DNA from: Flectonema sp. DT1601
Lineage: Eukaryota > Euglenozoa > Diplonemea > Diplonemida > Diplonemidae
Length of the DNA stretch: 64,000 nt
Assembly (NCBI GenBank): GCA_964019425.1
Contig: OZ025837.1
Span: 699,207-763,206, forward strand
Direction of reading: 5' to 3'
The notes under the pieces were generated by a model, which saw only the letters and a list, made by a program, of their open reading frames with translations, was not told where the DNA came from and did not search any database. Position numbers and translations under genes: made by a program. How positions within the stretch are numbered: the stretch's first letter is position 1; each line of letters begins with the position of its first letter. Shown in pieces: positions 10,247-21,831 of the stretch.

Positions 10247-13084
10247 ATGTCTGAGGAGAATCCTCCCCCCCCGCCTCCTCCCCCTCCACCGCAGACGCCA
10301 CAAACGCCACAAGCACCACAAGCACCACAAACACCAACACCACAGTCGCAGCAAGAGATGACACCTGAACAGCAATACTACCAACAACAAATGATGCATC
10401 ACCACCACATGGTAATGGTAATGCAACACCATCAGCATCAACAGATGATGATGGCTCATATGAGACAACACCAACATCATCATCATCATCATCATCATCA
10501 CCAACATCATCAACATCAGCAGCCACAGGACGGGGAACCTCCGCAGGGTGGGGAAGGTAGTCAAGATGACCAAAAACAGCAGCCACAAGAGGGAGAAGCT
10601 ACTCCAAGTCAGGAGGGACTGCAGCATCACCACCACCATCATCATCACCAACTCCACCATCACCACCACCATCACCACCACCACCACCACCACCACCATC
10701 ATCATCATCACCAGCACCATCATCACCAACATGAGCACCGTAACTCAGAAGATCAGATGGATGTCGACGGTCCAGTTGATCGTTACGACCGCTCATACGA
10801 TGAGTTCAAAGGAAGGAAAGGTGGGATGGATTTTGGTGGGAAATTTGGGAAAGATGGCTTCAAAGGAGACTTTAAAGGCGGCAAACAAGGAGACATGAAG
10901 GGAGACGGTAAAGGAAAGGGTGGTAAGAAGGGTATGAAAGGAGTTAAGGGAGAACGCAGACGTGATGATCTTCCATACCCCGAACCTGTAATAAGTACAG
11001 CTCCAGGGAATGCTGCGAGAACTATTCATGTTACTGGTATTGATCCAGACTGTGATGAAGTAAAGGTTACTGACTTCTTTAATGATCTGGGGAGGGTCAC
11101 TCAGTGCAAGCTTGCTGGGGACACGTCTCATCCAACTCGATTTGGTTTCGTGGAAATGGAAACACCTGAGCAGGCTGCCCACGCTGTTACTCGCAGTCAG
11201 AGAGTTTACCTTTGTGGTCGACCACTAAAGATTGTTCCGTCAAAGACGGCAATCGTCAGTCCGACTAACCCAACGAGTACTACCGAAGAGAGAACAGGAC
11301 CAGCACTTCGAACTGTTTACGTTGCTGGTATCCCTTCACACATGAGTGAGAATCAAATTATCGCTCATTTCAAAGATAAGGTTGGTACGGTTACGAATTT
11401 TAAACTCTGTGGTGATGCATCGCAGCCAAGTAGATTCGCTTTTATCGAACTGGGAACTGACGACCTCGCAACAAAATGTATCAAATTAGATGGCAGCAGT
11501 GTTGAAGGGAATACCGTTAGAATAACACCTTCAAGAACAGCGATATTATCTTCTGGGTGTGGGACTCTCGGATCGTCTGCAGAACCTGCTTCCATTGAAG
11601 TGAAGATTACAGGTCTGCCAAGAGAGGTATGAAATAAATTACTTTTATCAAACTACATTACTGAACACACTTTATAATAAACAAACAGACTAAAGATCAC
11701 GACATCCTTTCTATTCTACGTGATGCTATCATTAAAACTATAACCTTTGAGGATGGTGATGGGTTAGAAGAGAAGGTTGCTATCTTAGAGTATGTCGTAG
11801 TTTTTTTTTTTTTTTTTTTGTACCGACGTAGTCGGAGAAGAAACTATTCAGATTGAAAACCGATTATTTCTTATGGTCATGATTTATTTTCCCCGTGCGA
11901 CAGGATTTTGTCTGCGTTCAACGAAATATAAGGTTAATCTGAATGGTTTTTTTTGAAATTTACCATCCAAGTATATCTTAATAAACACATCCAACAAACA
12001 GAATGGGTGATCCTGAATCTGCACTGAAAGCCCTTCAGCTGACTGGAATAAATTTTATGGGAAAGGAACTCACAGTCACCAGACATGCGAATGCAGCGAA
12101 CAGTCAACTCGCAATAGCTTCTAACCCGGCTGCCACAACTACTCCGGGCTACTCTGAGGCCCTGCTAGCTCAACAAGAGGTGTGTTTTTTATTAAATATG
12201 TTTCAGGAGAGGGGGTAGTAAGTCTGTTATTCTTTTTTTTAAGATTGTTGCTTTATATTTAATTAACGAAAAACACACCAAAACAGCAATATCTCTCCCG
12301 CGCATCAGGTTTTAACTCTCGACGCAGGAGACGTCGGCGTTCCGGCACCTCCTCTTCCTCATCAGTCGTCAGAACGACCCAGCGAGGAAGGAGAGATCGC
12401 ACCGCCAGCTCAAGCTCCCGAGAGAACGATCGCGAGCAGAAGTTTCGTGAACGCGAAAGAGAGAGGGAGCGTCTGCGTGAACGGGAGAGACGAGGAGGAG
12501 GAGGCGGAGGAGGACGCAGAGACGTGAGGGGAGATCCTCGCGGAGGAGAAGGAAGAGATAGAAGAGAACGTCCGAGAGATGACGACAGAGATCGAGAGAG
12601 ACGGGATCGCGATGACAGGCGGGGTGAGAGGCCTGCCAGAGGAGCTCGTCCGGAGAGAGAACGACCTGACAGAGAGCGGGTAGGAAGAGATGGACCCGAC
12701 AGAGAAAGACCTGATCGGGAAAAACTCAGAGAGCGCCCAGAACGGGGAGAAAGGGAACGCGCGGAACGTGGAGAAAGAGAACGCCCAGAACGCGGTGACA
12801 AGCGCCCAGAACGGGGGGAAAGGGAGCGTCCGGAGAGAGGTGACAGGGAAAGACCTAGAGAACGACCGGACAGGGAACGTCCTGAAAGAGCCGGCAGAGA
12901 ACGGGCCGACAGGGACCGTGCAGATCGCAGTGAGCACCGCGGAGAGCGCCCAAGAAGATTAGAGCGGGAAAAGAAGGACCAGACGACACGTCCTGCCGGA
13001 GAGAAAGGCGACAAGAGTGGTGCAGGTGCTAAGCGTGGCGAAGAACCAAAGCAGCCTAAAGAAGAAGGTGAGCCTGCCTGCTGA
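10247..13084 (+). CDS. CID11/12-like two-plus-one RRM RNA-binding protein with poly-Pro, poly-His and RE/RD-rich tails, five exons
   Basis: ATG 10247 follows an AG acceptor. Proposed exons are 10247-11626, 11689-11796, 11904-11932 (29 nt), 12002-12179 and 12287-13084. All junctions are GT-AG and keep one frame, giving about 830 residues. Order: Pro-rich start (residues 5-20), Gln/Met/His-rich region with pure His runs (about 50-165), a Gly-Lys-rich box, RRM1 (about 260-335, GRVTQCKLAGD, TRFGFVEME), RRM2 (about 350-435, GTVTNFKLCGD, SRFAFIEL), a third degenerate RRM spread over exons 2-4, then a highly charged Arg-Glu/Arg-Asp C-terminus. RRM1-RRM2, each followed by PSKTAI or PSRTAI, match plant CID8-13/PABP-interacting-type RRMs. 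It is probably a nuclear mRNA-processing or poly(A)-related factor. The His-rich region is odd. Confidence 0.8.
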
Positions 13085-13429
13085 GACACACTTTGAGAAC
13101 TGCTTTTAGTTCTTTAGATAAGCATCAAAGCTACGGAACGATATTTATCTTACGATAGCTGTCCAGAGACTTCTATCTTCGTTCTTCACTCCGCTACCAA
13201 AAGAAAGGCTTCTTATCAATTAGTTAGCGTGTGGTAATTTTAAATTTAAGTAGTGTGGCCCACCAACCAGGTTCGAATGCGAACTGTTTATTTTTTTTAA
13301 CCAACATATCTGGAAAGTGTGTAAATTTAAAAAAAACCTTATTAAAATTACTTTCTTCACTCTTTTTTTAAACAGCGATATTTTCAAAAAGATTTATCCT
13401 ACTGCCGTTGTTTTATTTATTTCTTTCAG
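13085..13429 (+). other. Intergenic with 5' acceptor
   Basis: No ORF. It contains T/A-rich tracts and ends in TTTATTTCTTTCAG directly abutting the next ATG at 13430, the tightest acceptor-to-start spacing in the window. Confidence 0.5.
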
Positions 13430-14332
13430 ATGTCACATAATCTGTGTATGAATCAATGGTCAATCCTCATCGTTTTACTCCACATAAATGTTTGCCTTAC
13501 TAGCGACTGCCTCTCTCTACGAGATGCTGTAAAAAGAGAGGAGAGATATTTATTAATAAAAAACGGAATGACAGTAAAGAAAGAAGAAGTGCAACTATTC
13601 AGTGAATTAGTTGATGGGTTTTATGGTAACGATGAAATCGGATGGAGGAATGTAACATCAGATGTTTTAGGTGAAAGCATATGGTCATTTAGCTTAATAA
13701 AAGAACCGACAGAGGGACTCGATCTTAACGATGCTTTATTAAAGATTAGATACCTCGTGTTGGGTTCAGCTGGACAGCCAGATTTTAATAAAAAATCTCT
13801 TTCACTTCATTGGTTTACTGATCTTGGTCTTGATCCAGGAAGTTATTATGGATGTGCGATGGAAAATTCTTTTGAGTATTCGCCTTTGAACTTTGCATCT
13901 GGTTGTGATTGTCCGTTTCCACAACATTGTAATTATAAATCAATCGGTTATGTGTTTCACGACGTACCTCACAACTCTTCAGTAGGTGTGTGTGGTTGTT
14001 GTTCTTGGTGGTTAATCGCATTGATTGTGAGCGTTCCAATAGTTTTAATTTTGTGTTTCTTAGGATTCTGTAAAAAGATATTTACCAAAACTTGTTCTCG
14101 GATCATTGGTGGTCGTGAAGCAGCCTCTCAACGATATCGGAAAGTTCGTCAACCTCTTCCTACGGCAATCCGTCCCAGGCAGACTCGTATTCCTTGTCAG
14201 ATGCTACCGAACCCTCTGAGTCCTTCGGAAGATTCTGTTTGTGTTTTAGTTGCTGGAAATGGTTCCACTTCACCTTACTCACAAGTCTCTCCAAGAGTTT
14301 ACAGTCCTTACAGCGAGGATCCTAGTCCATGA
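13430..14332 (+). CDS. Small type I membrane protein, unknown function
   Basis: 300 residues, single exon, with the ATG immediately after CAG. Residues 1-25 are a signal peptide (WSILIVLLHINVCLTS). The ectodomain of about 160 residues has clustered Cys near its end (SGCDCPFPQHC, then GVCGCCSWW). One helix at about residues 193-213 (LIALIVSVPIVLILCFLGF) spans the membrane. The 85-residue cytoplasmic tail is Ser/Pro/Arg-rich. No family recognised. The acidic-Cys ectodomain and short tail suggest a surface protein. Confidence 0.65.
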   Translation: MSHNLCMNQWSILIVLLHINVCLTSDCLSLRDAVKREERYLLIKNGMTVKKEEVQLFSELVDGFYGNDEIGWRNVTSDVLGESIWSFSLIKEPTEGLDLNDALLKIRYLVLGSAGQPDFNKKSLSLHWFTDLGLDPGSYYGCAMENSFEYSPLNFASGCDCPFPQHCNYKSIGYVFHDVPHNSSVGVCGCCSWWLIALIVSVPIVLILCFLGFCKKIFTKTCSRIIGGREAASQRYRKVRQPLPTAIRPRQTRIPCQMLPNPLSPSEDSVCVLVAGNGSTSPYSQVSPRVYSPYSEDPSP

Positions 14333-14593
14333 TTGGGCAATCACATTACTTTCTGTCAATTCGTTATTTTTTTTGAAAGTCTTCCGACTTTTTTTCAAAA
14401 CCAAAAAAAAACTTGTTACACCACAACGTTGTGTTGTTATCTTATTGTTCAAGTTATCGTATTTTCAATAAAACAGGAAGAAGTGTGTCTTACAAAATTA
14501 AAAAAAATGATTAGACTGGTGTTACTGTTTGATTATTTTCCTTAAAAATGATGAAGTCATTTATCTTACCATCACATTCCAATAGGAGGGGAG

Positions 14594-16831
14594 ATGCCGT
14601 CACTGGTGTTGTTCGACAGGCGATGGAACATCGGAAGTGATGATTTCTTATTACTGCCATTCCTCTTTGCTGGAGTGAGAGTATTCTGGATTGCGACGTT
14701 GTCGGGTGAGTTTGGAGTTATAGTTGGAAAGTTTGGTGACGTTGAAGACTGCGATCATTATCAAGTGTTAGAAGTGTATATGGTTGGTGTTACTTTAATA
14801 AACCTTTGTTTTGTTATTGAAGAAATACTTCTGGGAATACTATCCCGAAGAGGAGGTGTGATGACTCCCAGTAGAAGAAGACTCGTACCTCACGTCCTAG
14901 CAGCCCGTCTTACTCTCTGGTTTGTTGAACTTTTGTGGAATATTTTCGGTACTTACATTATGACAACTGAGCAGTCTTGTCTTTCTAATTCAGGAGCAGG
15001 TCAGGTAATTATCGATGGGCTCATTATATCATCATGGGTACTATCAGCTGTGTATGCTTGTGTTGGATACTTAGCGTGGGATCCCGCTGGTAAGCGTGCC
15101 TTACAGTCACTTGATCATCGCCAAGAACCCGAATACGTCTCTCAATGGCAAAAACGGATAAAACGAGGATTCATGTGTACTTGTGCTTCTGTTGACGCTG
15201 AAGCCTATTTGGAAGTCGCTCAGGTGTTCTCAAATATGTTTAGAAATTTGGATTTAGTTCCTTCGGATGTCGCTGTTGGAATGGTCTTACTGAGAAAAGA
15301 GCAAAAGAAAAGACAACGAAGAGAAAAAAGCTCATTTGATGATAACGGTGCCAGGACAGCCCCCGTCAGTTTTAAAGATGGAAGTCGTGGATACATTTCA
15401 GGATCACGTCTTCACGGCTCTCCATTAGTAGAATCGATGTTATCACTTCCTGACAGTGATCGTGAGTTAATATTTACACTAAAGCGTTTCATGGCCATAT
15501 CATTAGGAGCCTACGGATGGCCAATGTATTCGATGCTTCATCCTGTTGGGTGTTGTTGTTTACTAAGTAAGACAAGATGTTCAACAAAGATGAGAGCCTT
15601 GTCTAGAGAATCGAATACGATGGTTACCAAAGGGAGTAGCTGTCTCTGTTCTGAGTCTGCGTTGTTGGCATCAATGGAAGAAGAAGATCCTTCGATTGAG
15701 ATTGTTGAAGTTAACAACACGAATGAGAATCATTGTACTCCTTACGCAATAGTTTTGGATCACACAAGGAAAGGTGTAGTTGTTGTCTTTAGAGGAACCC
15801 TTTCTCTTCATGATGTCCTCACTGATATTAGAGCCATTCCAACTCCACTCGATCCCGACAGTAGCGATAGCAGTGACCTCACTCGCTCAGCACATAAAGG
15901 TATATTTTGTGGTGCTCAAGCCTGCCTCAGTGATATCGAATCTCGAGGTACTATGGAGTGTCTTCTTAGTACCCATCCTGAGTATAATTTAATTCTTACT
16001 GGTCATTCTTTGGGTGCTGGTGTTGCTTCTCTTTTATCAGTAATACTTCATCCTCGATACCCAACTCTTCAATGTTATGCCTTCAGCCCTCCTGGTGGAC
16101 TTGCTAGTTATGAAGTTGGGGAAGAAGCGAAAGCCTACGTGACTTCAGTTGTTTTTGGTAAAGACATCATTCCGAGACTTAGCGAGTGTACTTTGCAGAC
16201 TCTGAGAGAAGGAATAATGAGGAACCTAACTACTCACGGAAAGGTTGCAAAACACAGAGTGATTGGTACCTGTTGTTGTTGTACAGGTTCTACTTCTGAC
16301 TCATCAACTCTCGAATCCAAGAGAGCATTAGAAGAACATCGTAGTCGTGTTCTAAACGATAACGCAGAAATGCATACCAACCTCCTCCCAATGGGAAAGG
16401 TTCTTCACATTATGAAGAATGAGGGAAAGGGTTATCAGCCTTGCTGGAGAAGTGCCGACGAACTGAATGAAATATTAGTATCTCCTCAAATGGTTAATGA
16501 TCACTTTCCGCATCACAATTATAGAATACTCTGCGCCTGTGCTAAACAAATTGACACAGATGAGCTACTAGAAATACCGACTTCTTACAGAGAAAGGTTC
16601 GACTCTCCTGTTTATACTGCGCCAGATAGTCTGACGACGTATCGAAGAGATTCAGCAACTTCTGTTCTAATTGGGATGGATCCTTCCTCTACTCTCTTTC
16701 CTTCACTGAGTACAGGATTCCCATCTGCTACAGCACTCGTACCGACAGCTTCAAGTCCATTGAGTACTATGGGATTACACAATCAGCAGACAGAATCACG
16801 TTTTGAGTGTGATCAAACATTTAGTCTCTGA
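14594..16831 (+). CDS. sn1-specific diacylglycerol lipase (DAGL-like)
   Basis: 745 residues, single exon. The N-terminal region contains four hydrophobic helices within residues 10-165, as in DAGL alpha/beta. The lipase_3 domain starts near residue 380. VVVVFRGTLSLHD (about residue 395) supplies the oxyanion segment, LILTGHSLGAGVASLL carries the nucleophile Ser at about 472, and VVFGKDIIPRLS carries the Asp at about 525. A later His (around KVLHIM) would complete the triad. A Cys-rich insertion (CCCCTGSTSDS) follows the Asp, comparable in place to the regulatory loop of animal DAGL. Family members release 2-monoacylglycerol from diacylglycerol at the plasma membrane. The C-terminal 100 residues are Ser/Thr-rich and presumably cytosolic. 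Confidence 0.88.
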   Translation: MPSLVLFDRRWNIGSDDFLLLPFLFAGVRVFWIATLSGEFGVIVGKFGDVEDCDHYQVLEVYMVGVTLINLCFVIEEILLGILSRRGGVMTPSRRRLVPHVLAARLTLWFVELLWNIFGTYIMTTEQSCLSNSGAGQVIIDGLIISSWVLSAVYACVGYLAWDPAGKRALQSLDHRQEPEYVSQWQKRIKRGFMCTCASVDAEAYLEVAQVFSNMFRNLDLVPSDVAVGMVLLRKEQKKRQRREKSSFDDNGARTAPVSFKDGSRGYISGSRLHGSPLVESMLSLPDSDRELIFTLKRFMAISLGAYGWPMYSMLHPVGCCCLLSKTRCSTKMRALSRESNTMVTKGSSCLCSESALLASMEEEDPSIEIVEVNNTNENHCTPYAIVLDHTRKGVVVVFRGTLSLHDVLTDIRAIPTPLDPDSSDSSDLTRSAHKGIFCGAQACLSDIESRGTMECLLSTHPEYNLILTGHSLGAGVASLLSVILHPRYPTLQCYAFSPPGGLASYEVGEEAKAYVTSVVFGKDIIPRLSECTLQTLREGIMRNLTTHGKVAKHRVIGTCCCCTGSTSDSSTLESKRALEEHRSRVLNDNAEMHTNLLPMGKVLHIMKNEGKGYQPCWRSADELNEILVSPQMVNDHFPHHNYRILCACAKQIDTDELLEIPTSYRERFDSPVYTAPDSLTTYRRDSATSVLIGMDPSSTLFPSLSTGFPSATALVPTASSPLSTMGLHNQQTESRFECDQTFSL

Positions 16832-18255
16832 GAAGTGACGACCAGCTTCTTTTCAACTACATCAGCTGAGCTGCAAAGTTCGCATTCAATTCTGTACTTC
16901 TACAGAACTGTTTTTATCACTTGAAAGTAGCCTTCTGTTAAGCTGACCCTGGTCATTGGTAGCAGCCTATTCACGAGTCTTGTTGTGTTATATTGTTGAA
17001 GTTATGTTTAGTTTTAGGTGATGTTTTCTGATATCTCCCCCTGCGACGATTGTCGGAGTGAAGTTTCCCGTCCGTGTCGACGTCGCCCTTCTTACGTCTG
17101 AAGTTAGTTAAGTGATTGTTGTGTTCAGTTGCTGATGACTTTACAAAAAAAAAAAAAAAAAATCTTTTTTTTCGAAGTAGTAGTGATTAATCAACCTCTC
17201 CTTCTTGTGAGAGACACGATCACTCGAGTGTTTTTTTGTGACGCATTGAAAATGTATTAAAGAGACCCTTTCGCAGTCTTGTAATGCAAAAAAAAAAAAA
17301 ACAAAAAAAAAAATTATAAATAACCAGTTTGTGTTATTATACCACTTCTAGTAAAGGTGTTCCACTTCATTGGGATGTCAATGTTCGTTATTCTGTTTTT
17401 TTTTTTTTTTTTTTTTTGGTTCTTATTTGTGTTGCTTTTTCTCACTCAATTAACTTTTTCTCCTTGTCTCTACACTTTCATATGTGTATAAGAAGACAGA
17501 CGTTACGACGGGAATTTATTTATTTATATTTTTTTTTTTTTTTTTTGGTTTAAAATATTATTTCATGTTTTCTCCTTTTGATCTTCTCCATCCTCCTGGA
17601 GATACAAAGTGAGAAAAACATTGGAAGAATTTTTTTTTTTTTTTTTTTTTTTTTTTTCCCATAGATAAAATATCCCGATACCTGCCTGTCTAATCTAAAA
17701 TCTCCTTTCCCCTCTATCAAGTTTCTGGTGTGAGACTTCAGCCTGTTTGCTTAGGCTTCTTTTTTTTGTGTTAATTTGTGTTGTGGAAAAAAAAAAAAAA
17801 AAAAGAAACTGTAGACCTAATACTTTTGCGTCTCAAGTTGGTGAGGTTTTCATCAAGTGCTGAAAATTCTTTTTGTTTAGTATGGTATAAAATTCGGTTC
17901 CAAAGCAGAAATTGAACGTTTTTTTCAAATTCATTTTTGTGGTTTTTTCTATTTTCGATCCTTCTTTTCTTTCAATAGAATTTCTTGTGATAAAGAGGGT
18001 TGCCGATTGAATTAAAAAAATTTTTTTATAAAAAAAAATGTTCTGTTTTTGCAGTTTTTTTTTTTTTTTTTTTGCAACTGTTATTATTATTATTAATATT
18101 ATTATTAGCTTCCGCGATGCTTTTACCAATCCTACAGAAACAGGGGAGGTGGAAAAAAAAAAAGCAAAACCCGAACTCACATTGCGAAGTTATCTCAAGA
18201 GTAGAGCAGTTGTTTCACGTTTTTTTCTGTATTCGCAGATTTGTTCAAAAATAAT
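16832..18255 (+). other. 1.4-kb intergenic, homopolymer-rich
   Basis: No supported gene. T runs at 17398-17417, 17530-17546, 17632-17657 and 18056-18073, and A runs at 17144-17161 and 17786-17803. The last T tract is followed by ATTCGCAG at 18232-18239, which could be the acceptor for the coiled-coil gene. Confidence 0.45.
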
Positions 18256-20769
18256 ATGGTTTGCGATTGTTTTCCGAAAGCTCAATTTAATAACAACATT
18301 CTCAAACAGGTTTCACAAATGGGTTGGAAGGACCCTCTCGAAGACCTCTACTCACGAGTTGAGAAAAGAATTCACGTCAACAAGTCTCGCAAACAACCTA
18401 ATTTGAATCTAATTTTGGGCGAAGGAAAACTACTTTCTCCCAAGAGATCGACTAAGGACACATCTCACGTCTGGCAGATGAATGAAGTCCGACAACTGAT
18501 GCGTGGAGCGCAAGCAGAAAGCATCGTACGAAGTGAATCAAGCGAGTACACCACAACTGGTAGGAAATATGATTTACAGGGATTCGAACTTCACGGCAGT
18601 GACACAAATAAATCTCCAGAAAGTATCAGCCATCAGGGAGTTCCTCAGCACGAAGTCGTTTCAACAAATCGAACTCTTCAAAGTGATGACAACTTTTTTC
18701 CGGCAGTTGCAGAAGAGTCAGCAGGTGACTTTCACTTAGAGTCTTCTCTTTTCCGAGAAGAGGAAGCAACTGTTGGAGCTGACTGTTTGGAGATGGAGGA
18801 ACCGTATTACCAAACCTCAAATACGAATCAACACACTCGTGTTTCCAGAGAAGTAGAAGACCCATCTGACTCAGTCAGGTATTCAATTTCTGAAGAGTTC
18901 GGTGCAGATGTCGAAGGAGTTGATCAACGTTGGCATCCAACTATCGAAGAAGTTCTGAAATCAGAAAGTGATGTTCAAAAGAAGTCAATTGTTTACGAGG
19001 CTGATGCTTTTGAACTTCAAACTGATGATGGCCACGGCAACCATCCGATTGCCTCGTTTGAGAGCAGAGTTGCTGCTAACGAAGCGGATGGTTCTCCCAG
19101 ACACCCAACGGAGATGATTTTAGAAACAGACGCCCGAACTGATATGGAAACTCTGAACTGTAACATCGCATCCAGGATTGGAGTTGCTAATGAAGAACAA
19201 CGTCTTCTCGCTGATATTTCTGTCAGCTTCGAAGAACTACACCACCTGAACAACAGGAAGAAAACTCTCCAACGTGACCTTCGATCTCCACAATTCCGCG
19301 AACTCGAAACGCGTGTTGAAGACATGCAGCGATATGTTAATATTCAAAATGAAGAAATGATGGAACTTGAATCGGACTTAAGAAATCGAGTTAAAAAAAT
19401 AGCCGTGACCGAGACTCGATCTGAAGTTGCCAACAAGACTGCGGAAATCAAACGAAAGGGAGAACACACAAACCTTTTATATCAAATACAGTGCGCAGAG
19501 ATTAGAAAAGGCCAACTGGCTCAGGAAACTGAAGTACACAAAATAGAATCCGACAATAAGAAGAAACTTTTATTATCACAACGAGAAAGACTGGAGAAAG
19601 AAAAAGTACGACTCAAGGGAAGCGAAGATGAACTGAAACTGGCGAGAGAAAAACTGAAAAATACCAGCAAACAACGCATTGCTGCGCTGGAAATTCAATC
19701 AAAAAGCGAGAGCTGCACAGAACAGGAGCTGAACAACAAAAGAGCGGAGAAGTCGAGGCTCGCTAGGAAGATTTCTGACGCTCAGTTTAAGAAGGTGCAA
19801 ATGGCAGCAGAGTTGCAAAACAGTTCCTCAATTACCCACAGTCTGTCTAATTCCCTTCTTGATGCGACAGAGGACGCTCACGCTCTTCAAAAGGAGATCC
19901 ACACCCTGCAGTCTCAAAACAGTGATCTGGTTCTCGACAAAAACCGCTTCACAGATACTCATCAGTCCAGTCCTCTCTTCAGTCTCTCTCAGCAAAAGAA
20001 TTCACTCCTCGCTGAAATAGAAACCTTAAAATCTTTCAACCCGGATTCAGTTATTCCTGATTTGGACAAAAAAATAAGGGCACTCGGACTAGAACTGGAC
20101 GAGTTGATGGTGGACTTACTAACCTGTTGTATGGAGAGAGATGAGAAGTTGTTAGAAACGCAAAGGAGGAAACCAACAGAAGAATGCAAAGAGTCAACTG
20201 TGATAAGAGAGAAGTGGCGAAAGCAGGAACAGAAACTAAAAGAAGAGATGACTGTACTCGGTGATGTTATGAGTGTCCCCGCCAACACATCAGAGGACAG
20301 AGTCAGACAGTCGAAGTTAATTCAACTCATCGTAGCATCCAAGAACAGAGATATCAGTCGATATGAACAACAATTACGAGAATTAAAAAGAGAAACTCTG
20401 AGTCTCTGCACAGCCAAGGACACAACAGCGGCTTCCGGGAACGTCGCAGAACGCAGGCTGAAGAAACTGACACTCAAAACTCAAAGAGACCTGTCTGAGT
20501 ACAGCAATCTTTGTAATAAATTAAAAGTAAATTACGAATCAATTGATCGAATGATGTCCACGAAGTCCACGTCCTTTCCTCATTTTAAGAATATTTGCGA
20601 ACAGCCACTTCTGTCTCCAAGGGAGAATAAATTTCCCGCTCCAGCTTCTGGTCAGTTACTCAGCTGTCAGGATTACCACAAGCGACTTGTTCGACACAGC
20701 ACTGCAGTTACTGAAGTCAGATCAATTGGTAAAGTAGCGTCTTCAACAGCATTTGGATCTGGTTTGTAG
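18256..20769 (+). CDS. Large coiled-coil protein
   Basis: About 838 residues in one exon. Two starts are possible: ATG 18256 after the CAG near 18239, or ATG 18319 after AAACAG at 18304-18309. The second leaves a start reading MGWKDPLEDLY. Residues 1-290 are acidic and probably disordered. Residues about 300-800 are heptad-rich, Glu/Lys/Leu/Gln coiled coil with breaks. The build resembles centrosomal or cytoskeletal scaffold proteins, but no specific family can be named. The part encoded at 19431-19939 has a near-identical second copy at 47941-48448, inside an unrelated gene. Confidence 0.75.
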   Translation: MVCDCFPKAQFNNNILKQVSQMGWKDPLEDLYSRVEKRIHVNKSRKQPNLNLILGEGKLLSPKRSTKDTSHVWQMNEVRQLMRGAQAESIVRSESSEYTTTGRKYDLQGFELHGSDTNKSPESISHQGVPQHEVVSTNRTLQSDDNFFPAVAEESAGDFHLESSLFREEEATVGADCLEMEEPYYQTSNTNQHTRVSREVEDPSDSVRYSISEEFGADVEGVDQRWHPTIEEVLKSESDVQKKSIVYEADAFELQTDDGHGNHPIASFESRVAANEADGSPRHPTEMILETDARTDMETLNCNIASRIGVANEEQRLLADISVSFEELHHLNNRKKTLQRDLRSPQFRELETRVEDMQRYVNIQNEEMMELESDLRNRVKKIAVTETRSEVANKTAEIKRKGEHTNLLYQIQCAEIRKGQLAQETEVHKIESDNKKKLLLSQRERLEKEKVRLKGSEDELKLAREKLKNTSKQRIAALEIQSKSESCTEQELNNKRAEKSRLARKISDAQFKKVQMAAELQNSSSITHSLSNSLLDATEDAHALQKEIHTLQSQNSDLVLDKNRFTDTHQSSPLFSLSQQKNSLLAEIETLKSFNPDSVIPDLDKKIRALGLELDELMVDLLTCCMERDEKLLETQRRKPTEECKESTVIREKWRKQEQKLKEEMTVLGDVMSVPANTSEDRVRQSKLIQLIVASKNRDISRYEQQLRELKRETLSLCTAKDTTAASGNVAERRLKKLTLKTQRDLSEYSNLCNKLKVNYESIDRMMSTKSTSFPHFKNICEQPLLSPRENKFPAPASGQLLSCQDYHKRLVRHSTAVTEVRSIGKVASSTAFGSGL

Positions 20770-20908
20770 TTGTCGATCCCGACTGGAGATTATTATTTCA
20801 CTTACACATTATTGTTATTATTAGTAATTCAGATCACTATCTTTCAAAAAAAGTTTTTTATTTATTTTTATTTTCACTTCACCTCCTAAAGTAATCTAAA
20901 AGAATAGA

Positions 20909-21432
20909 ATGGTGAGCCAACAGGAGTTGCAGGAGAAGCAAAAGGCGCTTGTCGAATCCGAGCAGAAGATGCAAATGTTAGGCAACCAGGTAGCCACCCT
21001 GGAAGCGAGAGCTGCTGGATATAACAAAGAGGGAAAGAGGTATTGTGTTCTTATCTTGTTCGTTTTATTTTTTTTTTGGAAAAAAAAAAAACAAACAAAC
21101 AAAAAATCAGATCAATGCTGACTGAGAGAGAACTTGTAGAAACTGCTGAGGGATCAAGAGTTTACAAATCCGTGGGTATGTTTTCAATGTGGTTTATCAA
21201 AATATTTCTTCTTAATTACAACTTCTATCAAAATATTATAACAGGAAGAATGTTTGTTCTGAGATCAAAAGATTCTCTGATTGAGGAGCAAAAAAAGAGA
21301 CAAACGACTTGCGAAGAGGAAGTCAAGAAGGCTCTGTCGTTGTTGGAGACTCAGAAGAAGAAGTTGGGTGAAGCGAATGAAGATTTTAACAAATTGTACA
21401 TATCGTTTACGGAGGACTTGAAGAAGAAATAA
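20909..21432 (+). CDS. PFDN1: Prefoldin subunit 1
   Basis: Three exons: 20909-21039, 21111-21175 and 21245-21432, giving 127 residues. All introns are GT-AG (71 and 69 bp) and phases match. The product is a beta-type prefoldin: an N-terminal coiled coil rich in Gln/Lys, a central beta hairpin containing VYKSVGRMFVLRSKDSL (compare YEGVGRMFILQSKEAI in animal PFDN1, recalled), and a C-terminal coiled coil. Prefoldin is the hexameric co-chaperone that hands unfolded actin and tubulin to CCT in the cytosol. Length fits the family. Confidence 0.93.
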
Positions 21433-21831
21433 ATGAAAACGATCTGAGACCTCGTTAGCAATGTAGTCATCCTCTTAAAGGTCTTGTGGTCCATTTTTAG
21501 AATATTTCTGTGGTGGGTTCTTATGTGTCTGAACCCTCCCTCCTTCCCCCGTAGAAGTGTTTGTCAGGTTCCCCTGGTTACCCCCCCTTGCCCTCATCGA
21601 AAGAAGACGAAGCACCTGCTGGAGGTGTAAATCATCAATCGTATTGTGCATCAGTGATGCCGTTAGTGAAGTGACTTTAGTTGACAGATATTATCTCTTC
21701 ATCTTCACAGTATTCGTATGATTCAATTAATACAACACTCCTTTCAAGGAATTACAAACACAGAGATACTTATTCATTGCATCCTGTCGTCGAAATTATG
21801 TCCTATTTCTTCCATCACAGGACAAATCGTC
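21433..21831 (+). other. Intergenic
   Basis: No ORF supported. It ends with TTCTTCCATCACAG at 21807-21820, an acceptor-like site 11 bp before the MYND gene ATG. Confidence 0.45.

Noticed and set aside
10209-10796. Minus-strand ORFs rich in Met/Val/Leu or Asp/Gly opposite the His-rich region
   Set aside because: Complement of CAT/CAC codon runs; no promoter or splice logic, and the + strand has a clear RRM gene.
12259-13089. Minus-strand Arg/Ser-rich ORFs resembling an SR protein
   Set aside because: Shadow of the Arg-Glu/Arg-Asp-rich exon 5 of the + strand RRM gene, which continues in frame from exon 4.
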